A DNA stretch of 64,000 nt from the NCBI GenBank assembly GCA_013399695.1, contig VXAU01003997.1, positions 496,001-560,000 on the forward strand, read 5' to 3'. The notes under the pieces were generated by a model. It ran no database searches. It saw only the letters and a list, made by a program, of their open reading frames with translations, and was not told the origin of the DNA. Of the stretch, positions 1-11,941 are shown piece by piece. A program made the translations under genes and the position numbers. Source of the DNA: Formicarius rufipectus. Its lineage: Eukaryota > Chordata > Aves > Passeriformes > Formicariidae. How positions within the stretch are numbered: position 1 is the stretch's first letter; each line of letters begins with the position of its first letter.

Positions 1-580
1 CACAGGGATGTCCAACCTGCAGCACACAAGCTGTTTCCAGCTGGCCAAATATTTAATCTCACAGTCTGGTTTTGGCCACCTTTCCTTGGACTCCCTCACA
101 TGTGAGTGACAAACTAATAAATTAATCTAGAGAACTAATTAGGGCAGAAAAGAACAGAAATCAGGTTTACCACGAGGAGGACCCTGTAGCATTTACTGCA
201 GGTTGGCTTTTTCTTTGGGAATCTATTTCTTGTGTCTGAGATGGTCACTTTTTCTTTAACTACATGGCCTATAACCTCCTGGGCTTCCCTGGATCAGTTG
301 TACCAATTGTCCAGCCCCTACAAGGCAGCCTGGAAACACGGACATTTCCATGCAGAACATGGAATTAACTATGAGGGAAGAGAGATTTGAAAACCAGTGT
401 TACTGCTCTCCAACAGCAGTTTGTTAGCTGCTGTGGCAGCTGTTGGTGCTTTGCTTTGAATACCTCTGGATCTCCACAGTGAAGGATCCTCACCTGCCCT
501 GGAATCAAGGATGGTGTTAAACAGCATTTGAGTCAAAAAGCACAGGAAGGAGCCATAGAGGAGGATGCAGAATGGAAATA
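1..580. other. Non-coding flank, nothing recognised
   Basis: Ordinary A+T-rich unique sequence. No frame has a recognisable domain and no repeat family was identified. Confidence 0.5.
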
Positions 581-758
581 GTCTGGCACAGGTTGGGCAG
601 AGAAGCTGTGGCTGCCCCATCCCTGAAAGTGTCCAAGGTCAGGTTGGATGGGGCTCTGAGCAAGCTGGGCTAGTGGAAGGTGTCCCTGCACATGGCAGGG
701 GGGCTGGGACAAGATGATCTTTAATATCCCTTCCAACCTAAACCATTCTGTGATTCCA
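581..758 (+). mobile_element. CR1 LINE 3' fragment
   Basis: It begins at CTGGCACAGGTTGGGCAGAG and runs through the CR1 signature GGTTGGATGGGGCTCTGAG to a tail CCATTCTGTGATTCC. This is a 5'-truncated, moderately diverged copy of the same subfamily as the copies at 22322 and 42411. Confidence 0.9.
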
Positions 759-3700
759 AGTTCTTTCATTATCCCACACAAAGCTGAAGCATGTGGAGTC
801 CTAGTCAGATACATGGGACAAAAGAGGGTGAGTGTTTGTTCATCCATTTCTATTGTCAAGTTCCTCTCCTGGTAAGAACCACGTGAATCTCTTGCCATGG
901 TCCTATCCAAATTCCTTGTTCAAATGTTTGAAAAGTCTCCTCATCTGTTTTATCCTTCTGCTGCCTGTGCTGCAGGAGTTTGCACTGTGTGGGGAGTTGT
1001 GTCCCATTAGCAAGTACTGAAGGGCAGTGCTGCTCCTGAAGGGCAGGTCACATGTTCCTCTTCCAGCAGCCATCAAGAACCGTGGCTGAACAAGGGATGG
1101 TCTCCCAAGGAAGTCTGCATGCATCCTCTGAATGGCACTCACTGCCAGCAAGCCAGGGGGCTGGAATCAGCTATTTTTAATGCAATGGTGGCACAGCACT
1201 GCTTGTTTTCACTTGTGTTTGCCAGGGTTCCCCATCTGGTGATCTAGAGCTGAGGACTTCTGCATTTACTCTGTCACTCTGGGAAAATATCTCCCAGACG
1301 TGTTTAACTGGGAGAGTGGGGAGCAATTGTGTTGCAATTGTGTTACAACTCCCCCAGGTTGTAATCTTGGGGAGGCCAAGCTGCAGATCTGTGTCCCACT
1401 CTCTGCCACCCAAGTTGAGGCATCACCTCTAATATAGGAAGCAATAGCTTTTCTTGACTCTGAGTGTAAGACAATACTGAGCCCAGCTACCAACAGAAGT
1501 CGAAAGGTAAAACAATGGGGCCTCTTTTGCATAGAAGACACTTCATTTGTAGAGTGGATGGGGATTTCTTCCCTTATCTGTAAAATGCACACCCACCAAA
1601 ACAGAATGAGAAGGCAGAAGTGCTCAGCCTTGCTTGGGGTGACTCCAGTCCCAGGTCTCTTGCTAAGTATGGAGAAGTTACTTCTGTGACAAGGACAGTC
1701 CAAATTCTGGATAGGCAGATAATTCTTCTTATGCTGGAGGAATCTCTCAGCTTTCTGTGTGTTTGCTTTAAATCTTCCATAAATTTCTGGAGCCATCTAC
1801 CAAAGACTCGAGAAAGCTTAGGACCATCTTGTAGCAACTTGCTGAAGTCTTGGATGGGATATATTAATGATAGCAGGGATAAATTCAGAGAAACAGCAGG
1901 GAAGTTTCTTTGGGCACAACTAAAATACCCACCTGGAGCTGTAGCAGCCTTCTCAGCAGCTCTGTGAGCAAGTGTCACAAGGCAAGGAGAGAGTAATCGC
2001 AGATCATTACCTGAAACATTATTTGTTTCCTCAGCACCTTTTAGAAAGTGCTGCTCTCCAGCCTTTCATTTGAAGTGGAGTGTCCAATTTGCCTCCAAAC
2101 ACTGATGTGGGCACCTTAGTCACTAAGGTGGTCCTGATAACTTCGACCCAGGTCTAAAGCTTTTGCCACAGTTACCAACTGAGTGTCCTCTTCTCCTGGA
2201 ATTTCCAGTTATCCTTGCATGTAACTCATATCCCTTTCCCAAACACCCTGTCCAGGCAATCACATTCATATCCAAGTCTATTTGAATGACTTTTCCAAGT
2301 AAGAATTTGTGAAGTACTGCCAAGCACTTCACTGCTAATTTTGTGCTTTGATTTCTAAATACAACGAATGATCAGTTTTATTTGCTGTGCTCTTTTCTTT
2401 GTCCTATAAATCCATGGCATTTTTGTTGATCATGGTTCAATTATTAAGCGCATAATTCAGGACACACTAGAAATCTTTTGAAGCTTTTTTGCAAGCTTCA
2501 ATGGACCTTGGATCAGGTCTTAAGTGCTTACAGATTGTATCCCAGGATTTTTAAGCAAACTTTATAGGAGAGGAACTACTAATCTTTCTCATATTATTGT
2601 TGCATTTGGGTGTTTTTAGTCAACACCTATCACTTCCAGGAATAAAATCCCTAAAGAAACTTATTATTACCCCAGTCCCTAAAAACATTTGCCCATATGC
2701 TCAGCTTGAAGCACAGGGTTGATTTTACCAACTTCTAGACAGCTATTCTTCTCTTTAAAGCTGGACAAAAGCCTAAGGGCTGTTTTGGATCAGGACCTAT
2801 GCAAGCAGGCTGAGCCATTTAAGTGGCTCTCAGTAAATCCTGCTTGCATTTCTTGTTGTTGTTGTTGGGTTTGGGTTTTATTTTTTTGAGAATCAGTCTA
2901 TAAACCACTCCTACAGAGACTCTCAGTGGAGACCCACTAAATGTTTTTAGAATGGAAACCTTCCTGACAGCAGAATTTAGTCTCCAGCTGTTATATTTTA
3001 CTTTGGTTGGAAAGAGGTGGATTTTTCAAGGCAGTAATCAGAGAAGAATGAACCCTATGAGGGGAAAAAATAATATTTCTATTATCAAAGGTCAGCTGAT
3101 ATTTTTTCCTAAGATTGCAAAATGTTATTGGGGTTTTTTTCTGTTTGGTTTTTGTTGTTGTTTTTTCTTTTTTCCCCCCTCAGCTGTTATTTCTCCCTCA
3201 GTTAAACTCCAGTTTTGTCTTTCTAGTAACTTTCTTGGTATCAGATTTTGTGTTATTTGCTGTGTTCACACCTCCTAAGCTGTATGGAACCTCCACTTTT
3301 CCCACTGAGCAAGTCATTGCTCGGGGCAGTGGAATATTTAGTAAACACTTTGTGGAATAATGGATGACCACGGCCCGACAGAAGCAGACACTTTAGATTA
3401 TGTTTTGGTATTTATGAAGATGTTATGGAAAAGCAGATGAAGAGAAAAATCTCAACAAACACTTTCCCAACTCACAAATTCAAGCTGTACACCTCAGTTT
3501 GCAAACTCAGTCATTGTTAAAGGCTGCAGAATTCAGGATGTGATGTTTACCCAGAATGAATCATTTCAATTCATTTCAGATTGTAGTTCTGGAAGATTTC
3601 TCATGAAGTAAAAGTTATCATGCTAATTATAATCCATGTTTACCTGCTGAAAAATGCTTGGGAAAGCCAAAACATGGTGTTTCTGGTGAATTATAAAGAG

Positions 3701-6700
3701 ACTGAGGCAGTCACCTGTGGTCAGCAGGAGTGGGATCTCTGTCTGCTGTTGCCTAAAGCAGTTCAGTTTCTGAAAAAGAGCATCTTCACTGAGCTTGTGG
3801 TGTGCACATGCTAATCTAATTTCCCAGTGTTTCTGGTGTTGACATCAGTTTTGCTTTTCACAATTTGTTTCTGAATGCCAGGACCTACACATCTGACTTT
3901 GACTTCTTATCATTTCTTCAGGCAAAACAAGGCCATTGAATTTTGGTCGGAGTAAATAACCAGAGTTAATTTCAAATACTCTGCATAGTGGTCCTCAGGG
4001 GAGACTGTTTAGGAGGTGACATAGAAAGCCCCTGGGGTTTGCCTGGTGAGATGCACTGAACCAGCCTGAGATCTGGCAACAACATCCCTCCTTGGAGGGC
4101 AGATGTAGTTTAAAGCCCAGAAGTACAGGCCACTACAATCTATCACATTAGGTATTTCCATTGGCATTCATCACATAGCTGCACAGGCAGCAGCAGCATC
4201 GTGGTACACAGAAACTGTGAGCCTGAACGAGTACAGAGCTCACCACCTGCTTTAAAATGTCACAGATGTAATCCCAAACTCCAGTGTATCAGTACAAACT
4301 GGGACTAATCCCACTGAAGTCAGACATTAAACCTGTGTGAGATCGGAAAAAAGTTAAGTATTTATTAGTTGTCTGTGTGACTTAAACACTTCCCACTATT
4401 CACGCTGGGCTTTTTCTGCACCTCATAGATGCAAGAAAAGCTGTTCAAGAGGGAATATTGCTACAGAAATCCCACCCACTTTGCCTTCCTCTTCAGCCTT
4501 TCCCATGATCTGGGTCCAGGCTACTGCAGCATTGCCCTGATGGTTCTTAAACTTCATTGCAAAATGGCAGGATGGATCCTTCTCTTGGAGATCCCATGGA
4601 AGGAGGTAAAGGACCAATCTGGGATCAACCTTTGAAAGGATGGAGTTGAGCTCATGCTCTCTTTGCCTGGGGAAGTGTGTTCTGCAGCTGTGCTGTTACT
4701 GCTCTCCATCTTTGTGCAAGTGGAACCCTCAAGTCTCCCTGGAATTTAGGAAAGGAGAGGAAGGAACCACAGGGGCTGCTGAGCCCCTCTTCTCATCCAT
4801 CATGGTGCTGTGGTGCTTTTTTGCTTCCACTCGCATGCAAATTCTCCCTGCAGCAGGACCTACATCAGAAGACTTCACCACATAACTCTGCACTGAACCA
4901 CCAACACGGTAAGAGGAAGCCTGAAGGGAAAAGCCATCACTGAATAACTCTACTAAATGAGAATTTTCCTCTTTCTGTCAAAGTTGTACTCTCCAGCTCC
5001 CTCGTATCCCTCTGAGAAAACTGCATGCAGCAGGCCCTTCTCAGAAAGCTCTATCTTCCATGTCTGTGGAAAAAAACCCAAAACAAAACAAGAAGAAAAC
5101 ATGGGAGTTTGAGACAAAACTGTTCCCATGAGAACTCTCTTTTGCATAATTGCTGTTATCTGATTATGGTGGGAGAAGGGGGTTTTTCACCTTTACCCCC
5201 TCCGAGGACAAGCACCATGTCCCGATGCCAAGTCTCAGCAATCCAAGACGGCCAAGATTATTGACCTTGGGAATATGTGCCTCTGAGTCAGACCCTGAGA
5301 TCAGGGAGATCCTGACAGCTGTATTTTATGTGGTTGAGGGATCCAGTTTTCAAGGAAGCAGTGTTATAATTATTGCCCCATCCATCCCACTCTTTCTACG
5401 CTTCAGCTCTCCAGCTGGCCAGATTCTACCTCCCCAAGACTTCGAACACAGGTCCTTGTGAAATCACGGCATAGTCACTGTGACTGTGGCAGCTGAGCTC
5501 TCACTCTCTGCGCAACAGAAAAATCTCCTCAGTTTTTCCTCAGGACATAAATTCAGGGATCATGCTCTGCCCTGTGCTTTGGCTCATCCATTGAGGTTGT
5601 TCTGTGTGCCCTGCCAGCAGACTGGAATTGAGCACATTTCTGCGTTCTGCACTTAATGAGAATCACATTTAGTAGATTTGGGCAATAACAAAGATTAAAA
5701 AAAAAATAAAAAAATTATGCTCCATATAAGCAGTGGGCTTTGTCACATACAAATCTGACTCAAGATATTTGTAATAACTTGACAAAAGCTGTCATTTGAT
5801 ATTTTAAAACATATTTAATCTCTGAGCCTGAGAAACCGATTCTGTCACTTTCACACATTTGGTTTCACTGTCTACTGTGCAACTGTGGGACGTAAAACCT
5901 CCACACTGCCCAGCAGCTTTATGGCCCTATTTCTGCTTCATTATCCACAAATACTGCACTCCACAAACATCTCTGAGCTGAGGTGGTTCTTCTGCAAAAT
6001 ACGGTATATAAAACAAAACCGAGATTTGTGTTAAAATTCCTTTCTCAGACACCGAGAGCATAAATAAGAATCAACAGAGGTTATTTACAGTGCTAGACAC
6101 AGTATTTTACTGCATAATTCCTCTTAGAGTTTTTTTTTTTTCTTTTGTAAATTGCTGCTAAATATATATGTACTGGTCATACCAGACAGATCAAAATTTA
6201 TTTTAAAACTCTGGAACTGGCCAAAGTAATAAACATTTTTTTATGACACTAATGTTAAAACCCTGGTTTGCTTTGTGTGGTGGATAATGCTATCAATTTA
6301 GGCATTCAATCTGAATTTAATACCTTCTGAGCCAAATTCTGCCCTCCCTTAAGAGCTTCACCGTCCTGAGTGCTGACAATGGGGGCTGCTGAGGGTAACT
6401 GGGAGCAAGGCTTCATCATCTGTGCTCACAGAGCATGGCTAATTCCTCATCAACACACTGGGATTAACCCCAATTAATAGAGGTTCACTTTCCTTTTCAA
6501 TTACTGTTGCAGATGATCTAATGGTATTTATTTAGCCCTTACCATAGCAGGAAAGAGCCTTTCATCTGATGTTATAGTTGAGCAGCTGAATTCTGCCTTG
6601 CTTTCCTAAACCCCTGCAAGAGGTTTGCCACCCAACAGCTATGACTCCCTGGATTTTCCAGCACTTACTTTCCCATCTTTCACATCATCCATGGAAATAC

Positions 6701-6987
6701 AATTTGCTTAGAGAAAAGGAGCATCCTATCCTCTACCTTATTTTCCCCTGGATGCACTGATGTTTTCTGTCAGATGGTCTCAATATAAGATACAAATAAT
6801 GGAGCTGGTCTACCAATGATCCTCTCTCCTCACTGTGGCACTGCTAAAGAGTCACAGCATGCAGTGTTTTGGAGAGGGTCAATTGACCTGCTGCAACCAC
6901 AGCTCCCTTTCACAGAAGGTCTGTCCAGATTCACATAAGACATGGCAAAAAATGTGAACCGAGAAACTGTCCTTTGTCAAAGATCCT
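759..6987. other. Long non-coding interval, 3' flank of NTF3
   Basis: No gene was recognised on either strand. The open frames are short and lack domains. Visible features are a GTT-rich run (2851-2889), T-rich and A-rich runs (3133-3180, 5690-5715, 6128-6142), and a short tandem CAATTGTGTT pair near 1325-1345. In mammals ANO2 lies on this side of NTF3. I looked for anoctamin-like frames on the plus strand and saw none. Confidence 0.5.
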
Positions 6988-7137
6988 CCCTGGGAATGTC
7001 CAAGGCCAGGTTGGATGGGGTTCTGAGCAAGCTGGTCAAGTGGAAGGCATCTCTGCCCATGGCAAGAGGGTTGGAACTGGAGGATCTTTGGGGCCCCTTC
7101 CATCCCCCCTTCCAACTCTAACCATTCTATGACTCCC
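6988..7137 (+). mobile_element. CR1 LINE 3' fragment
   Basis: It carries CCAAGGCCAGGTTGGATGGG, then TGCCCATGGCAAG, and ends in CCATTCTATGACTCC. It is a short, 5'-truncated copy retaining the typical CR1 terminal motif. Confidence 0.9.
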
Positions 7138-7565
7138 TAATCTACTGGGAATGTGAGTCCTTGGACATGCAGAAAGCAAGTCTTGATGGTCAGCCCATGG
7201 TCACAGCTCACAAATGACAGATGTGAGAGGGTGGATGTAAAGATTGGCATGAGGATGCCCCACTCTACCCTTACTCCTTGGTTGGTGTGCATGCGGCCCC
7301 TTCTCAGCCACGATTTCGAGCAGCCTGCTCGTGGTCTCATCCAACTGTGTGGGTAAGAGCTCCAAAACAGGAGCCTGTGATCAAAATGTCCGGAAGCATC
7401 GAGGGCATGGCATCAAAAGGCCAGTTCCGTGGTGCAAGTGTGGCTTTCAGGTGTCGCTGCCTTCAAAGTTCAACAGTGAAACAAAGGAGAAATCTATATT
7501 TGGGGACGTTCATGCAAAGCATTACCATCTGCTGTTCATCAGAGGTATCAAGGCAATTAGAGATT
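7138..7565. other. Non-coding, no feature recognised
   Basis: Overlapping frames on both strands cross this stretch, but none resembles a known protein. Base composition is somewhat less AT-rich than its neighbours. Confidence 0.4.
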
Positions 7566-7768
7566 ACAAAAAAAAATAAATAATCAAACATCAAAAAACC
7601 CCCCCAAAAAATCCCCAACCCAACCCAAACAACACCAAACAAAACCACAGCCAAAATGAAAACAAAACCCAAACAAAAAACGCCAAACCAGAATAAAAAT
7701 AAAAACCAAAAATAAAACCAACCAACCAAAACCCAAAAAACCAAACAAAAAACAAAGGAAAGAAAAAA
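7566..7768. repeat. A/C-rich low-complexity tract (AAACC-like)
   Basis: About 200 bases are almost entirely A and C on the plus strand, made of irregular AACC, AAAC and CCCCC units. The minus-strand frame through it is a low-complexity Phe/Trp/Gly/Leu artefact. Confidence 0.9.
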
Positions 7769-7810
7769 TTATCCAGCTCATGAGTGTAGTGAGCTTCAGG
7801 AGAAAATACT

Positions 7811-7874
7811 TCTTTTTTTCATTTTTTCTTTGTTTTTTTTTTNTTTTTTCCTTTTTTTTTTTTTTTTTTTTTTT
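7811..7874. repeat. Poly-T tract containing an ambiguous base
   Basis: A nearly pure T run with a single n at 7843, so its true length is uncertain in the assembly. Confidence 0.95.
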
Positions 7875-9140
7875 GCTACAGAGGTTTTTCCATAATTAAA
7901 TAGGAATGTCATTACTGAGCTCTGCAATAACCTGCAGTGGTAGTGAATGGCCAACTTTCCCGGGGAAAAGTTTTTTTGTTACCCTTGCACTGCTGGGTTT
8001 TTTTACACCACATCTGTGCTTGCTTCGTCATTCTGCCATCTGCTGTAACAAAATACAGACAAAGCTTTTCAGAGAACAACCTCTCCACACTTTAAAACAC
8101 TCCAACCCTGAGAACAGCCTTTTATTTCTCACAAGCTATGGTGCTGATTATCCCATCCTCTTCCTCCTCCTCCTGCCCCACATGCAGGATGAATTACACA
8201 TGCTCACCGAGCATGGACAACCCCGAATCCCATTGATTTTGCCACAGTGTTTCTGCTCGATGAAATGAGCGGCTCTGTGCTTTACTTCACTGCAAGGTCA
8301 GAAACGGCAGGTCATTATCATGAAATTTTTAATTTGGAGTCTCCCAATCAGGCTCGTTTCGTGTTTGGGATTGTCTGCAGACACACAATGTACGGTGGAG
8401 GGAAAGCCTCGGGTTGTTAAAGGATGGAAAGAGCAGAGTATGAGGAGAGTGGGTTGGAGCACACACGCTCTGTAAAGTCCAGTCAGAGTTTCTTCCCGCT
8501 TCAGCCACACAAATCTCTTGGTAGCAGTAAACTCTCTGCACAGACTTCATTCCTGAACACATGTTCAAAGGTGATAAAATAAATGCAGATGGTTTCCCAA
8601 AACCTCAGCAGAGCTTTTTTTTTTTTTTTTCTGTTACTAAATGGACTGTAAAAAGACTAAGAGGAGGGGAAAGAAAAATGGAGCAAATGCAGTTTGACAC
8701 AGACAGGCAATTTCAGAATAGCATTTGGTCATTTGGGAGAAAAACCTAAATAAAATGTGTGTTTATAATGATCTATTGGCAAAACATAATTGACAGAGCA
8801 TCTGAGCTGCCTAATGGAAGTGATTTTTAGAATGCTTAAATTAAACTAGCGTTGTGAGCTGAATATTTTGCTTATTTACTGAACACATCCAAAAAAAAAA
8901 AAAGGAAAAATTGGATAGGAATTTTGAATTCGCTGTGCCACAACCAAAGTTGACAATGAAACCATCCTCGGCTACAGTGAAAACAGAATTAAAACTTAAC
9001 AAATTTATTACAGCCTTTGTTTACAAACTTGTTACAAAATTATACAGCATCTTACGGGTACAGAGGATTGACAGGGGCGCATCAGCCACGTGTGTGACTG
9101 CTCCGCTCTCTGGTCGAGACCTGCAGGCTTTGCTTCACTG
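7875..9140. other. Non-coding, AT-rich; possible regulatory sequence
   Basis: No gene was recognised. The stretch 8750-8880 is rich in homeodomain-like AATTGAC, TTTATAATGA and TAAATTAAAC motifs. The stretch 8990-9055 (AACAAATTTATTACAG onward) looks unlike repeat sequence. Poly-A runs occur at 8618-8631 (as T) and 8891-8903. Any regulatory role is a guess. Confidence 0.3.
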
Positions 9141-9142
9141 GG

Positions 9143-9215
9143 GGCCTGATCCAGCTTCCACTGGAGAAGGTGAGATTTATTTTCCATGGACTTTAGTGGG
9201 AGCTGGATCAGATCC
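9143..9215. repeat. Ancient palindromic (MITE-like) repeat
   Basis: A 17-base arm at 9146-9162 (CTGATCCAGCTTCCACT) pairs with 9195-9211 at 16 of 17 positions, with a 32-base spacer. The GGCCTGATCC and TTTAGTGGGAGC wording matches a palindromic repeat class I recall from bird, turtle and crocodile genomes. The family name is not certain. Confidence 0.6.
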
Positions 9216-11679
9216 AGAGAGTAACACTTCCGTTCATTGTTTTCCTGGGATGGGAAAGAGGCAGCCGGTCTAATAACCTTACCCAACATGCTGCTTTCTC
9301 ATTTCATGTGTTTCAGATGACAGGAGCATTCACTCCGAGGCATTTTAGCTGTCTGCTTGTAAAATACTTGTTAGTGTTAAGAGTTCCTGTTACTGGAGCT
9401 ACAGTGGAAAATTACAATTGGTTTTCTTTGAACCTTTGCAGAATGAACCTCCCTCAATTTTTCAATGGGCATTGGAATCAACTGTGATGCTGTTGACATT
9501 GCTATGAAGCTACATTTTCTCCCCAGTCTTCAACAGAATTTCTCTGGTTTTACAGTGATGTAAACACATGCGGCATTCTCACTGCAAGAACAAGGTTGTT
9601 TCTAATTAATAGGATTTAACCAAGCTAAGTTAGTCTTCTAACCTCCTTTTCTCACATGGAGATAGACCTATCTGGCATGATGAAGCAAGGAGGTCTCTAA
9701 AGTTAATGATCCATGACAATATCAGCTCTCAATCACTCCCAGTACCTGCAAATGATCCTTTTGGGGGGGAATTCAGGGTGCAAAATTAAGCTTTTAACTT
9801 GCAAAAAAATTCCAACAGGGCAAGACTCTGAAAAAATATGCTTGTGCCCCCAAGCCAAAAAATTTAGTTGAAAGTTAAACATCCCTATTAGTAAAACTAG
9901 CAAAAGCTCTGTGGGGGATTTTTCAAGCAAATGTTTGCCAGGGAATGAGAAAGCTAGAAATAATCTAGATAGATCTATCAGATACCGAGTTCCTTGTTCT
10001 ATTACATCCCCTCTTTCATTTTAACTATTGCCCTGGTATTGAACCTCTGAAGTTCTTATGGTTTGAAGCAAAGTTAGGGTTTAGTCCTGCGAGGTGGTGA
10101 TATTTCCTGTGAGGTGAATGTCCTGACCTCCTGTTGAGCATTGAGAAGGTTCTCAGCAGCTTTGCTTGTGGTGTCCCTCCTCTGCAGAAACACACCTACA
10201 GCACTCCAGCCTGGCTTTCAGCAACACGACTATTCCAGTGCTTGGCCTCATGGGCAACCGGTCCAGCTCTCCAGTGGTTTTATGGTGTGTGACTCTTTCT
10301 CTGTCAGGGATTAGGGGAGACCACACAATTTGCTGCCTGTGGCAGGCTTTAAGTTAGATTTCCAAGAGTGAAAGTCCTATGAACAAAAGAATCCTGCAGC
10401 CTCAGCTCTGAGTGCTCTGATCTCATTCTCATTTGTGATGCTGAACAGGCTATGACAGTGAAAGCCAGAGGGTAAAACCCTCAGGCACTAGAGCTGGAAG
10501 GCTGTTTGAGTGGCTGGTGTTTTCCAGACCTGGCTGTGTGTTAGATCTGTATGGACACAGATAACATGCAGTCCAGTCTTAATTCTGTTGATAGCCATGA
10601 GCTTTCATTTATTTTATGGGAGTGGGATCTCATCCAGGGCATTACACAGTTATCGTGTAATAGGCCATGTCTTCAAGTAGTGTCATTATTCCTGTCCCCA
10701 GTGGAGCTGCATGACAATCCAGAGAAGAGTTTGAGGTATATATATGCAAGTACATTTGTCTGTCTGGAGTACCAACTCATCTGTTTAATTGAGGGACTTC
10801 ATTATAACTACAGACTCCATGGATTTCAGTCACCATCCATTTCACATCCCTATGAAAGGCACCAGGTTTCTCGAGCAGTTCTAAACACTCTTCCCCCTTG
10901 AAAAATGGAGAATGGACTGCTGGGGAGAACAGCTTTTTATGGTGTGTGGCTTTGAGATCCATTCCAGGAATATCGTATCTTTCTTTACTACAATTTGCAA
11001 GCCAAGGGCTCTTTTAAGGTTAAGACAGCACCAGCTTTGTTTTTAATTTAAAAACTCAGACAGAGAGGAATGATCCAACATTGCAAGCAGAAGATAATTG
11101 ATTTGTGTGAAGAGGAGGCTGATCACAATAAACCATCTTTCATGTATTACATTAATGATCCATTTAGATTGGTTCTTGGCTTCAGTAAGTTTCAGCTACA
11201 AATATTTGAGATTTTTTTTTCGTGTTTTTTGTATGATGCACTGGCAGCACTAGAAACAGTTGCAAAACAAATGTGGTTCAAAAACAGAAATGGAAGTTGC
11301 TGGATTATTAACAGCCATTCTGAAATGCTAACAGAGGAAAAATGATAATTTCGCTGGCAAAACTGGCATAATACAAAGAAACTTTATTTTAGGGCTACCT
11401 GGTGTCTGTAAATTTGACATCATCTGCGGGCTACAACACCCATTTTGGTCCCTTTTTGTTTTGGCGGTGAGGAGTCAACGCTGCATCCAATTAAATGTGA
11501 ACGTATAGAGCAAGGAACATAAATACGTACACAACTCTTGGCACTGATCTGATTTTTAACAAGTTTACTAAATGACAGTCACTGGGTTGACAATACTGAA
11601 TGAAAAATACTGATTTTACACAGATTTTACAGGAAGGTTAAGGTATGCTGCCCACAAGCAGTGTCACAAACATAGCCGA
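9216..11679. other. Non-coding 3' flank close to NTF3
   Basis: Unique AT-rich sequence without recognisable exons or repeats. It lies directly beyond the NTF3 poly(A) signal and may hold regulatory elements, but I cannot point to one. Confidence 0.4.
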
Positions 11680-11742
11680 AAAACAAAACAAAACAAAACA
11701 ACAAAACAAAACAAAACAAAAACAAAAACCAAACAAAAAAAC
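11680..11742. repeat. (AAAAC)n simple repeat
   Basis: AAAAC and AAACA units run for about 60 bases immediately downstream of the NTF3 3' end. Confidence 0.95.
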
Positions 11743-11771
11743 AGAATTTTTTTTTGCCCACAGTGGAGGCA

Positions 11772-11941
11772 CACACCCTTTGCTCTTGTTTATTGAGAGA
11801 GAAAGCTTATATACTGTAGATTTGCTGAAGTTTAATAAATAAGGTCAACTTATAATATATATAAAACAATATAAACATTTATATGCTACATGCATATCAT
11901 ATAATTTAAAGTAATAATTTATATAGCAAAGAGATGCGGAT
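11772..11941 (-). other. NTF3: NTF3 3' UTR
   Basis: About 170 nt of very AT-rich sequence follow the stop codon. It contains TATATA, ATATGCATGTAG and TTATTTATT-like stretches. It resembles the mammalian NTF3 3' UTR as I remember it, including the run through GATATGCATG and the stretch TAAGTTGACC. Such deep conservation suggests post-transcriptional control (AU-rich elements or miRNA sites), which is inference. The downstream end is estimated from the poly(A) signal and is not precise. Confidence 0.8.
11789..11794 (-). terminator. NTF3: NTF3 poly(A) signal AATAAA
   Basis: The plus strand reads TTTATT, so the minus strand has a canonical AATAAA in the context CTCTCAATAAAC. It lies about 150 nt beyond the stop codon, at the same place in the conserved 3' UTR as the mammalian signal. 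Cleavage would be expected 10-30 nt further on, about 11760-11779. Confidence 0.85.

Noticed and set aside
7463..7781. Hydrophobic Phe/Leu/Trp-rich minus-strand frames resembling membrane proteins
   Set aside because: Translation of an A/C-rich low-complexity tract.
1..11000. Search for ANO2 exons expected downstream of NTF3
   Set aside because: No frame with anoctamin-like transmembrane or conserved motifs was seen. The gene is probably outside the window.
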